This document shows positions 11,216 to 17,928 of a stretch of 64,000 nt of DNA, in pieces. This stretch comes from Nonomuraea thailandensis (lineage in GTDB: Bacteria; Actinomycetota; Actinomycetes; Streptosporangiales; Streptosporangiaceae): NCBI RefSeq assembly GCF_024172165.1, contig NZ_JAMZEB010000002.1:1447501-1511500 (forward strand), given 5' to 3'. Within the stretch, counting starts at the first letter, position 1; each line of letters opens with the position of its first letter. The translations under genes and the position numbers were made by a program. The notes beneath the pieces were generated by a model. It was not told the DNA's origin and searched no databases. It saw nothing but the letters and a program-made list of their open reading frames with translations.

Positions 11216-11638
11216 ATGGGTCACGATGGGAATGTTCATGATGAGAGCGCGGGCTCTCCTCGGGGTGGGGTGTACGACTGGTACCAGCGTGGGGTGAAGT
11301 TGCTGCAGGAGGGCAGTCCGGCTGCTGCGGCGGCCTTGCTCGAACGGGCCGCGGCGGCCGAGCCTGAGTCGCGCAGCATCTTGGAGGCTCTGGCGCGGGC
11401 GCAGTTCAACTCCCGGCAGTACGCGGAGGCGGCGGCCAGCTTCCGGCAGATCGTGGATGCCAATCCGGCTGAGGACTATGCCTACTTCGGGCTGGGGCTG
11501 GCGTTGTGGCGGACCGGTGACGTGGAAGGGGCGCAGGAACCGCTGGCCATCGCCGTTGCCATGCGACCGGACGAGCGGAATTATGTGTCGGCCCTGAAGA
11601 GCGTGCGTGCCACCTTGCGGGCTCGTCGGGAGATGTAG
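11216..11638 (+). CDS. Small tetratricopeptide-repeat protein
   Basis: 140 aa from ATG 11216, preceded by AAGGAG with 9-nt spacing. Residues about 20-125 form three TPR units: YDWYQRGVKLLQEGSPAAAA, then ALARAQFNSRQYAEAAASF, then AYFGLGLALWRTGDVEGAQ. The tail LKSVRATLRARREM is basic. It has no enzyme domain, signal peptide or membrane span, so it is a cytoplasmic protein-protein adaptor of unknown partner. It is divergent from the DUF1015 gene across about 120 nt. Confidence 0.85.
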   Translation: MGHDGNVHDESAGSPRGGVYDWYQRGVKLLQEGSPAAAAALLERAAAAEPESRSILEALARAQFNSRQYAEAAASFRQIVDANPAEDYAYFGLGLALWRTGDVEGAQEPLAIAVAMRPDERNYVSALKSVRATLRARREM

Positions 11639-12110
11639 GCGGGCGCCGCTGCCGTTTCGGCTCGCGTTGTGTTCGTGGGGCGATGAGGCCGCGGGTCCCG
11701 CCTGGGGTGGGTGAGGTCGAAGGCGAGGGCCTTCAGCTGCCCATCGCGGCGATGTGGCTGCAGGCTGCCTGTGGTGTGCGGGCGTCTTGAGTTGCGCATG
11801 GTGGGCGAGGTGTGGCGGGGCGCTTCGATTGCGTATCGCGGGGATGTGGCTGCAGGTTGGCTGGGGTCTGGGGTGGGCGCCGTGGGTTGCGCATGGTGTG
11901 GGTGAGGCCGCTGGTTGTGTGTCCTGTGGGGTGGGCGCCTTGAGTGCGCACTGTGTGGTTGCGGGCGCATGCCTGCCGGAGTGGTGACGGTGGGCAGGAG
12001 AACGGTCCATTTCCGACCCGTACAGCCCGGATGCCCTTCCCGTCCCGACCCGGAGCCCGTCGGGTCCCGACCCGTACGACCCGGAACGGGAGGGGTTCCG
12101 GGTCGGGGGA
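11639..12110. other. Gene-free interval between convergent genes, with degenerate ~94-nt repeat
   Basis: 472 nt. Two clear copies of a degenerate unit start at 11743 and 11835 (atcgcggSgatgtggctgcagg) and share ttgcgcatggtg and gggYgagg further in. A third trace of the gggYgagg part lies near 11709. From 12017 on, cccgacccgtac occurs twice beside the hairpin listed next. No coding signal. Confidence 0.6.
12078..12104. terminator. Hairpin between convergent genes
   Basis: Perfect 10-bp stem: gacccggaac (12078-12087) with gttccgggtc (12095-12104), 7-nt loop. It lies just past the stop of the leftward TipAS gene. There is no T-run on either side, so termination is likely but not certain. Confidence 0.55.
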
Positions 12111-12557
12111 TCAGGCGGTGTGGCGTTGGGCGTTGGCAGTGATGGCCGTCTGGAGGTAGGCCGCCAGGCCCGGGGCCGTGGCGTCGAGGGAGGCGGTGAA
12201 GCGGGGGTCTGAGACGTACATCTCGCCGAGGCCGCGGTGGATCTCGTACGTGCACGCGTAGAACCAGCGGGAGATGTGGGCCCGGTGCTCCTCCGCCAGG
12301 TCCATGGCCAGGTCGCCGTCCGCGGGTGCGCCGGAGCGGAGCGCGTCCGCCAGGCGGGTGGAGATCTCGCCCGCCTCCGCCTTGATGCGCTTCCAGTCCT
12401 CCTTGGTGTAGGAGGACGAGCGGCGCGTAGCGTCCGCCCAGGCCTCCGTGCCGCCCCAGCGTTGCTCGGCCTCCGCCGCGTGTTCGTCGGGGTCGAAGTC
12501 GCCGAACAGTTCGGCGCGGTCCTCGGCGGTGAGGTTGAGGTTCGCGGACATGGTCAT
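12111..12557 (-). CDS. Stand-alone TipAS-domain protein
   Basis: 148 aa from ATG 12557 (GGAG 5 nt upstream; second ATG at 12551). The whole protein matches the ligand-binding half of TipA-type MerR regulators: LTAEDRAELFGDFDPDEHAA, AEQRWGGTEAWADATRR, YTKEDWKRIKAEAGEI, ending DPRFTASLDATAPGLAAYL. In TipA this domain binds thiopeptide antibiotics. There is no MerR helix-turn-helix in front of it. Upstream lies a MerR-type promoter (12584-12614), so the gene may be a target of a MerR/TipA regulator encoded elsewhere, acting as a drug-sequestering protein. That role is inferred. Confidence 0.85.
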   Translation of the reverse strand: MTMSANLNLTAEDRAELFGDFDPDEHAAEAEQRWGGTEAWADATRRSSSYTKEDWKRIKAEAGEISTRLADALRSGAPADGDLAMDLAEEHRAHISRWFYACTYEIHRGLGEMYVSDPRFTASLDATAPGLAAYLQTAITANAQRHTA

Positions 12558-12583
12558 CCCTTCTCCAGGTGGGTACGAGGGCG

Positions 12584-12614
12584 ACGCTAAAGTCTCACGC
12601 AACGTGAGAGTCAA
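12584..12614 (-). promoter_or_regulatory. MerR-type promoter of the TipAS gene (19-bp spacer, inverted repeat)
   Basis: On the leftward strand a -35 TTGACT (12614-12609) and a -10 TAGCGT (12589-12584) are separated by exactly 19 bp. Between them is the inverted repeat TCTCACG-ttg-CGTGAGA (12593-12609). An over-long 19-bp spacer centred on a dyad is the hallmark of promoters activated by MerR-family regulators. The predicted transcript start leaves a leader of about 20 nt before the ATG at 12557. The same dyad lies 20 bp before the start of the rightward HAD gene, so it may affect that too. Confidence 0.75.
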
Positions 12615-12629
12615 ACGGGAAGAGGCGTT

Positions 12630-13511
12630 GTGCTGATCGACGGCTATGACACCCTGCTGCTCGACCTCGACGGCGTGGTCTATCTGGGCAGCCATGCGGT
12701 GCCGGGGGCTCCGGCGGCGCTGGAGCAGGCGCAGCGGCGTGGCGTGCGGTTGGCGTACGTGACCAACAACGCCTCACGCACGCCGGCGGCCATCTCGGCC
12801 CATCTGAGGGAGCTGGGTGCGCCTGCCTCGGCCGAGGACGTGGTGACCTCGGCGCAGGCCGCCGCCCGGCTGATCGCGGAGCGGGTGCCGCCCGGCGCGA
12901 AGGTGCTCGTGGTCGGCGGGTCCGGGTTGCGGCTGGCCGTACGGGATCGAGGGCTTCTACCCGTCTCCACCGCCGCCGAGTCGCCCGTCGCGGTGGTGCA
13001 GGGGATCGCGCCCGGGCTGTCGTACGGGCTGCTGTCGGAGGGGGCGCTGGCGGTGCGGCAGGGGGCGTTGTTCGTCGCGTCCAACGCGGACAGCACGATG
13101 CCGACCGGGAGGGGGGAGCTGCCGGGGAACGGGGCCATGGTGCGGGTGATCGCGCACGCCACCGGGGTCGAGCCGATCTACGCGGGTAAGCCTGATCCGC
13201 CGTTGCACCGGGAGTCGATGATCCGTACGGGGGCGCGGCGGCCGCTGGTCGTCGGTGATCGGCTGGACACCGATATCGAGGGGGCCTCCAACGCGGGGGT
13301 CGAGAGCCTGCTGGTGCTGACCGGGGTGGCGACGGCGGCCGATGTGCTGACGGCGGAGCCTCGGCATCGGCCCGCCTACGTGGGGGAGGATCTGGGGGCG
13401 TTGCTCCTGCCCTATCCCGAGGTGCGTGATGGTGCTTGCGGGGGGTGGCGGGCGAGTGGCGGGACGGGGCGCTGCGTCTCGAAGGGGAGGGCAGCCGGAT
13501 CGATGGGCTGA
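12630..13511 (+). CDS. HAD-IIA family sugar-phosphate phosphatase (probable 3' frameshift)
   Basis: 293 aa as read, from GTG 12630 (GGAAGAGG upstream). NagD-like HAD hydrolase with motif I LDLDGVVYLG (nucleophile D12, acid D14), motif II VTNNAS (T45), K187 in AGKPDP, and motif IV GDRLDTD (D210, D215). Likely a phosphatase for small phosphate esters; the substrate is unknown. After about residue 270 (PYPEVRDGACGG) the frame turns into Gly/Ser noise. The next frame from 13454 continues with EWRDGALRLEGEGSRIDGLR and DAVKPVLDRLGDETP to a stop at 13612, as expected for the family (about 330 aa). One missing G in the run at 13440-13451 would join them. Confidence 0.85.
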   Translation: MLIDGYDTLLLDLDGVVYLGSHAVPGAPAALEQAQRRGVRLAYVTNNASRTPAAISAHLRELGAPASAEDVVTSAQAAARLIAERVPPGAKVLVVGGSGLRLAVRDRGLLPVSTAAESPVAVVQGIAPGLSYGLLSEGALAVRQGALFVASNADSTMPTGRGELPGNGAMVRVIAHATGVEPIYAGKPDPPLHRESMIRTGARRPLVVGDRLDTDIEGASNAGVESLLVLTGVATAADVLTAEPRHRPAYVGEDLGALLLPYPEVRDGACGGWRASGGTGRCVSKGRAAGSMG

Positions 13512-13607
13512 GGGCCGCCTGCGATGCCGCCTGGGCGGCGGCCGGCGAGGGAAGGGTCGAGGAGGACGCGGTCAAGCCGGTGCTCGATCGCCTGGGTGAT
13601 GAGACCC

Positions 13608-13651
13608 CATGAGCGGGTTGACGGGGCTCCATGGGCGGGTTGATGGGGCTC
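13608..13651 (+). repeat. 22-nt direct repeat, two copies
   Basis: catgagcgggttgacggggctc (13608-13629) is repeated with two changes at 13630-13651. It begins on the restored stop codon of the HAD gene and leads into the 13-nt array. Confidence 0.8.
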
Positions 13652-13659
13652 GACAAACG

Positions 13660-13750
13660 GGTCACGGGCTGCGGTGACGGGCTGTGGTGACGGGCTGTGG
13701 TGACGGGCTGTGGGGACGGTGGGTGGTGACGGGCTGTGGGGACGGTGGGG
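13660..13750 (+). repeat. 13-nt tandem repeat, seven copies
   Basis: Unit ggtgacgggctgt: five copies (one slightly changed) plus two ggggacggtgggt-type variants, in register from 13660 to 13750. Two copies of gggtcggtgggtgagcgaa follow at 13802-13840. Non-coding, between convergent genes. Confidence 0.9.
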
Positions 13751-13849
13751 TGGGTGACCGGTGACGCGGCTCGGCCGGTAGGTGGTCGGCGGGCGCACGA
13801 AGGGTCGGTGGGTGAGCGAAGGGTCGGTGGGTGAGCGAACGGTTCCCGT

Positions 13850-14623
13850 TCAGGTGATGCGGTGGCTGGTCTGGCGGGCGAACTGCCAGGCTCCGACCGC
13901 CAGCAGCAGCGCCGACGCCACCACCAGCGCCCCCAGCGACAACGGCACCCCACCGCCCCACCCCCGCAGCACCAGAAGCCGCATGGCCTCGATCGCGTAC
14001 GTGAGCGGGTTCACCCGCGCCACGGCCTCCATCCACCCGGGCATGGCCGTGAGAGGCACGAAGGCGTTGCTCATGAACAGCAGCGGCAGCGAGGCGAACC
14101 CGGTGACGGCGAAGAACGTCCCGTGTGAGGGCACCGCGCAGGCCAGCGCCATCGCCGCGGCCGTGAGCGCCAGCGTGAGCAGCGCCGTGGCCGCCAGGAT
14201 CGCCAGCACCCCTGCGGGCCCCGAGGCGGGACGCACGCCCAGGGCGAGCGCCACGAGCAGGATCACCAGCACCTGGGCCGAGTTCATGCCCACCTGGAAC
14301 ACGAACCGCGACACGATCAGCGAGCTGCGCCTGATCGGCATGCTGAGCAGCTTGTCCAGATATCCGGTCTCCTTGTCGAACAGCAGGGGCATGGCCGCCG
14401 TCACGCCGTTGCCCACCACGGTGAACGCGATGACGCCCGGCACCGCGAAGGCGATGTAGTCGGCCGTCCCCACCACCCGCGCGTCCATCGCGCCGCCCAT
14501 GCCGCCGGCGAAGAACACCAGCCACACGGCCGGCTGGAGGACGCTGAACAGCAGGTTCAGGCGTTCCCGCAGCGTCATGAGCAGCCAGCGCCGCGACAGC
14601 GCCAGCACCTCCTGTGACCACAT
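13850..14623 (-). CDS. ABC-2 type transporter permease
   Basis: 257 aa from ATG 14623, which overlaps the stop of the ATPase gene by one base (TGATG), so the two are translationally coupled. Six hydrophobic segments are visible, for example LLFSVLQPAVWLVFFAGGM, IAFAVPGVIAFTVVGNGV, and AQVLVILLVALALGV. An ABC-2 signature region follows: LPLLFMSNAFVPLTAMPGWM then VNPLTYAIEAMR. It matches the DrrB-type permeases that pair with DrrA-like ATPases to export drugs or lipids. The substrate is unknown. Confidence 0.92.
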   Translation of the reverse strand: MWSQEVLALSRRWLLMTLRERLNLLFSVLQPAVWLVFFAGGMGGAMDARVVGTADYIAFAVPGVIAFTVVGNGVTAAMPLLFDKETGYLDKLLSMPIRRSSLIVSRFVFQVGMNSAQVLVILLVALALGVRPASGPAGVLAILAATALLTLALTAAAMALACAVPSHGTFFAVTGFASLPLLFMSNAFVPLTAMPGWMEAVARVNPLTYAIEAMRLLVLRGWGGGVPLSLGALVVASALLLAVGAWQFARQTSHRIT

Positions 14624-15378
14624 CAGCGCGGCTCCTCCCGCAGTGCGTGCCCGGTGTGACGGAGGAAGACCTCGTCGAGGGACCGCGCCCCCATCGCGGC
14701 CTTCAGCTCGGCGGGCGTGCCCGTGACGACCTGGCGGCCGTGGTCGATGATCGTGAGCCGGTCGCAGAGGCGATCGGCCTCGTCCAGGTAGTTGGTGGCC
14801 AGGAGCACGGTCATGCCGGCGTCGCAGAGGGCGCGGATGTGCTCCCACATGTGGTGGCGTGACTGCACGTCCAGGCCGAGGGTGGGCTCGTCGAGGATCA
14901 GCAGCTCCGGCCGGTGCAGCAGGCCGCAGGCCAGGTCCAGGCGTTTCTGCATGCCGCCTGAGTACTCCTGGACGAGCCGGTCGGCGTGCCGCGTCAGGCC
15001 CACGAGGTCGAGGACCTCGGCGACCCTGGCCTTCAGCCGCCGCCTGGGCACGTGGTACAGGGACGCCTCGATCTCGGCCTTCTCCCTGCCGGTCAGCATG
15101 TAGTGACCCATCGAAGAGACCTGCTGCATCACGTAGCCGATACGGCCGCGTACCTCGGCAGCCGCCTCCACCACGTCGAACCCGCACACACGCGCCCTGC
15201 CCCCACTGGGCGGCAGCAGCGTGGACAACATCCTGATCGTGGTCGTCTTGCCCGCGCCGTTCGGCCCGAGGAGGCCGAAGATCTCCCCGGGCGGGATCTC
15301 CAGGGTGAGGCCGTCCACGGCGACGGTCTGCTCGCCGAAGGTGCGGCTCAGGTGGTCGGTGTCGATGATCCAGCCCAT
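14623..15378 (-). CDS. ABC transporter ATP-binding protein (DrrA/CcmA type)
   Basis: 251 aa from ATG 15378. Walker A GPNGAGKTT (residues 38-46), Q-loop YVMQQ, signature YSGGM (139-143), Walker B LLILDEP (159-165) and the LATNYLDEADRL segment are all intact. The C-terminal segment ARSLDEVFLRHTGHAL is typical of daunorubicin-resistance-type exporters. It is the first gene of a two-gene operon with the permease. A 26-bp inverted repeat 20 bp upstream suggests repression by a dimeric regulator not encoded in this window. Confidence 0.93.
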   Translation of the reverse strand: MGWIIDTDHLSRTFGEQTVAVDGLTLEIPPGEIFGLLGPNGAGKTTTIRMLSTLLPPSGGRARVCGFDVVEAAAEVRGRIGYVMQQVSSMGHYMLTGREKAEIEASLYHVPRRRLKARVAEVLDLVGLTRHADRLVQEYSGGMQKRLDLACGLLHRPELLILDEPTLGLDVQSRHHMWEHIRALCDAGMTVLLATNYLDEADRLCDRLTIIDHGRQVVTGTPAELKAAMGARSLDEVFLRHTGHALREEPR

Positions 15379-15397
15379 ATTGCTTCATCCATCGCGT

Positions 15398-15423
15398 AAT
15401 AGTTAATGACATCATTAAATATT
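15398..15423. promoter_or_regulatory. 26-bp inverted repeat, putative operator of the ABC exporter
   Basis: Left arm aatagttaatga (15398-15409), 2-nt centre, right arm tcattaaatatt (15412-15423); 11 of 12 positions pair. It is strikingly AT-rich in this sequence and lies where the leftward promoter should be. The form is typical of sites for PadR, MarR or TetR-type repressors. Confidence 0.7.
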
Positions 15424-15459
15424 TGGGCGACGGAGGGCGTCAAGGCCCCGGCCGGTCGT

Positions 15460-15807
15460 TCAGATGAGTCTGCGCAGCCGCAGCAGGTCGCCGAAGCTCG
15501 CGTCGATCTTCACCCGCCCCCCTAGCAGCGCCCGCGCCAGATCCAGCTCGCCGTCGACCAGCGCGACCAGGTCGTCGCTCACGATCGTGAGCTTCACGTC
15601 GGCCGGTTTGCCGTCCGCCGGCGGCTCCTGCGTGAACGGGTCCAGCCCCCCGTGGTGCAGCCGGCCGTAGAAGGTCACGTCGAGGTCGGACACCCGGCAG
15701 CTGACCGTGCGCTCGACCACGTGTTTGGCGCGGTCCTGCTCGTCGATCTCGTCGAACTGCGCGACGAGCTTGGCCAGTGCCGCCCGGCACTCCTCGGCGC
15801 TTGCCAT
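15460..15807 (-). CDS. SCP-2 sterol-transfer-like domain protein
   Basis: 115 aa from ATG 15807 (AAGGA 8 nt upstream). It starts MASAEECRAALAKLVAQFDE. The core has VERTVSCRVSDLDVTFYGRL, then VKLTIVSDDLVALVDGELD and ARALLGGRVKIDASFGDLLRL. This is the beta-sheet/helix pattern of SCP-2 domains, which bind hydrophobic ligands. Actinobacteria carry a small SCP-2 protein next to tlyA; its ligand is unknown. It is transcribed away from the tlyA cluster. Confidence 0.8.
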   Translation of the reverse strand: MASAEECRAALAKLVAQFDEIDEQDRAKHVVERTVSCRVSDLDVTFYGRLHHGGLDPFTQEPPADGKPADVKLTIVSDDLVALVDGELDLARALLGGRVKIDASFGDLLRLRRLI

Positions 15808-15933
15808 GATGAGCATCCTTTCTTCCCTTTGCGGACGGTAGCGTTCCACATCAGTAGCACCCCCGTATGTGCTTCAACGCGTGACACGCCTGCCAAGGTC
15901 CCGGGCGCTCGCGGGAGGCGTTACGGTCGAGTC

Positions 15934-16113
15934 ATGAGTGAGGTGCCGCAGGAGACCGGTGACGAGCGGGTCGACGCCATCGTGTCCCGCCTCGGCCGGC
16001 TGGGCGAGCTGCCGGTGGGCGAGCACGTCCCGGTCTTCGACGAGGCGTTCTCCGAGCTGGAGAGCACGCTGGCCGCCGTGGACGATTCGACGCGCGAAGA
16101 GCCGGGCCGGTGA
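15934..16113 (+). CDS. Conserved 59-aa protein upstream of tlyA
   Basis: 59 aa from ATG 15934 (GGAGG about 16 nt upstream, so the ribosome site is imperfect). Sequence MSEVPQETGDERVDAIVSRL, then GELPVGEHVPVFDEAFSELE. It is acidic and helical, with no cysteine or membrane part. Its stop overlaps the tlyA start (GTGA, 16110-16113), so it is translationally coupled to tlyA and was probably kept for that reason or as a partner. Small proteins of this type precede tlyA in other actinomycetes; function unknown. Confidence 0.75.
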   Translation: MSEVPQETGDERVDAIVSRLGRLGELPVGEHVPVFDEAFSELESTLAAVDDSTREEPGR

Positions 16114-16922
16114 GCCGCAGGATCCGTCTCGACAGCGAGCTCGTACGCCGCGGGATGGCCCGCTCGCGCGAGCAGGCCGCGCAGCTCATCGAGGCCGGCC
16201 GGGTGAGCGTCGGCGGTCAGCGGGCCCAGAAGCCCGCCACCCAGGTCGACACCGCCTCCGCCATCGTCGTGGCCGCTTCCGAGGACGGGCCCGACTACGT
16301 TTCGCGCGGAGCGCACAAGCTGCTCGGCGCGCTCGACACGTTCCAGACCCTGGAGGTGGCGGGCCGCCGCTGCCTCGACGCGGGCGCGTCCACGGGCGGG
16401 TTCACCGACGTGCTGCTGCGCCGCGGGGCCGGCCACGTGCTCGCCGTGGACGTCGGTTACGGGCAGCTCGCCTGGTCGCTGCGCAACGACGAGCGGGTGA
16501 CGGTCATGGAGCGCGTCAACGTGCGCGACCTCACTCCCGAGATGGTCGGCGAGCCGCCCACGCTGATCGTGGGCGACCTGTCCTTCATCTCGCTGCGGCT
16601 CGTGCTGCCCGCGCTGGCCGGCGTCGCCGCGCCCGCCGCCGACCTCGTGATGCTGGTCAAACCGCAGTTCGAGGTGGGCAAGGACCTCGTCGGGGCGGGC
16701 GGCGTCGTACGCGATCCCGAGCTGCGCGCCCGCTCCGTGCGCGACGCCGCCGCCAAGGCGCTGGAGCTGGGGCTGAGCGTGCGCGGCGTGACCGCCAGCC
16801 CGCTGCCGGGGCCGTCGGGAAATGTGGAGTATCTGCTGTGGCTGGGCAAGGGGGAGGGCGCGCCGCAGGTCGCCGACCTCGACGCCGAGATCCAGCGTGC
16901 CGTCGCGGAAGGGCCGCAATGA
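16110..16922 (+). CDS. tlyA: TlyA-type 16S/23S rRNA 2'-O-methyltransferase
   Basis: 270 aa from GTG 16110. N-terminal S4 RNA-binding domain (residues 1-60: RIRLDSELVRRGMARSREQA). Then an FtsJ-like methyltransferase with the SAM motif LDAGASTGGFTD (89-100), the acidic VDVGYGQL strand, VGDLSFISL and LVKPQFEVG. In mycobacteria TlyA methylates 16S C1409 and 23S C1920, which gives sensitivity to capreomycin. Length and motifs are standard. Overlaps the preceding small gene and, through ATGA, the following nadK. Confidence 0.95.
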   Translation: MSRRIRLDSELVRRGMARSREQAAQLIEAGRVSVGGQRAQKPATQVDTASAIVVAASEDGPDYVSRGAHKLLGALDTFQTLEVAGRRCLDAGASTGGFTDVLLRRGAGHVLAVDVGYGQLAWSLRNDERVTVMERVNVRDLTPEMVGEPPTLIVGDLSFISLRLVLPALAGVAAPAADLVMLVKPQFEVGKDLVGAGGVVRDPELRARSVRDAAAKALELGLSVRGVTASPLPGPSGNVEYLLWLGKGEGAPQVADLDAEIQRAVAEGPQ

Positions 16923-17818
16923 ATCGGACCGTGCTCGTCGCCGTGCACACCGGGCGCGGCGCCGCCGTCGAGAGCGCCCGGCTGGTCATCAACCGGCTGG
17001 TCGACGCCGGCATCACCGTCAGAGTGCTCGACACGGAGTGCGCCGAGATCGGCTGTGACAAGGCCGACGCGGTGCCGGCCGACCCGGGCGCCGCCAAGGA
17101 CGCCGAGGTCATGATCGTGCTCGGCGGCGACGGGTCGCTGCTGCGCGCCGCCGAGCTGGCCAGGCCCGCGGGCACGCCGCTGCTGGGGGTCAACCTCGGG
17201 CACGTCGGGTTCCTGGCCGAGGCCGAGGTCGCCGACCTGTCGGCGGCGGTCGACAGCGTCGTGGCCGGCCGCTACGACGTCGAGGAGCGGATGACGGTCG
17301 ATGTTCTCGCCAGGCAGAACGGCCGGGTCCTGGCCGACACCTGGGCGCTGAACGAGGCCACCGTCGAGAAGCAGGAGCGCATGCTGGAGGTGGTCGCCGA
17401 GATCGACGGCCGGCCGCTGTCCAGGTGGGGGTGCGACGGGGTGATCTGCGCCACTCCCACCGGCTCCACCGCGTACGCGTTCTCCGCCGGCGGCCCCGTC
17501 GTCTGGCCCGAGGTCGAGGCGCTGCTCATGGTGCCCATCAGCGCGCACGCGCTGTTCGCCAAGCCGCTGGTCGTCTCGCCCCGCTCCACGCTGGCCGTCG
17601 AGATCCTGCCTGACACGCCCGGCGGGGTTCTGTGGTGTGATGGGAGGCGCAGATTCGAACTCCCGTCCGGGACCCGGGTGGAGGTTCGCAGAGGCGCCGA
17701 GCCCGTCCGCCTGGCGCGGCTGCACGGCGTGGAGAGCACCGGAGCGCCCTTCACCGACCGGCTGGTGGCCAAGTTCGAGCTTCCTGTCCAGGGGTGGCGC
17801 GGAAGGGCGCGACCCTGA
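16919..17818 (+). CDS. nadK: NAD kinase
   Basis: 299 aa from ATG 16919, overlapping the tlyA stop (ATGA). Makes NADP from NAD with ATP or polyphosphate. The GGDGS motif is at residues 69-73 within VMIVLGGDGSLLRAAEL. The LNEATVEK segment and the glycine-rich CATPTGSTAYAFSAGGPVV motif follow, and PISAHALFAKPLVV completes the fold. Everything needed is present. The tlyA-nadK-recN order is standard in actinobacteria. Confidence 0.96.
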   Translation: MNRTVLVAVHTGRGAAVESARLVINRLVDAGITVRVLDTECAEIGCDKADAVPADPGAAKDAEVMIVLGGDGSLLRAAELARPAGTPLLGVNLGHVGFLAEAEVADLSAAVDSVVAGRYDVEERMTVDVLARQNGRVLADTWALNEATVEKQERMLEVVAEIDGRPLSRWGCDGVICATPTGSTAYAFSAGGPVVWPEVEALLMVPISAHALFAKPLVVSPRSTLAVEILPDTPGGVLWCDGRRRFELPSGTRVEVRRGAEPVRLARLHGVESTGAPFTDRLVAKFELPVQGWRGRARP

Positions 17819-17928
17819 GTGAATGGCGGGGAGAGCGCGTAGGATCGCGTGGGCAATGACCGGCCGTTCCCAGGGGCCACCTGGGGGCGGGCAGCGGCGT
17901 CAGACACGGCAGTGAACGGGAGTGGGCA

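Noticed and set aside
13850-15415. One long frame joining permease and upstream region
   Set aside because: The first part is out of frame with the ABC ATPase gene, which is intact; the permease starts at the coupled ATG 14623.
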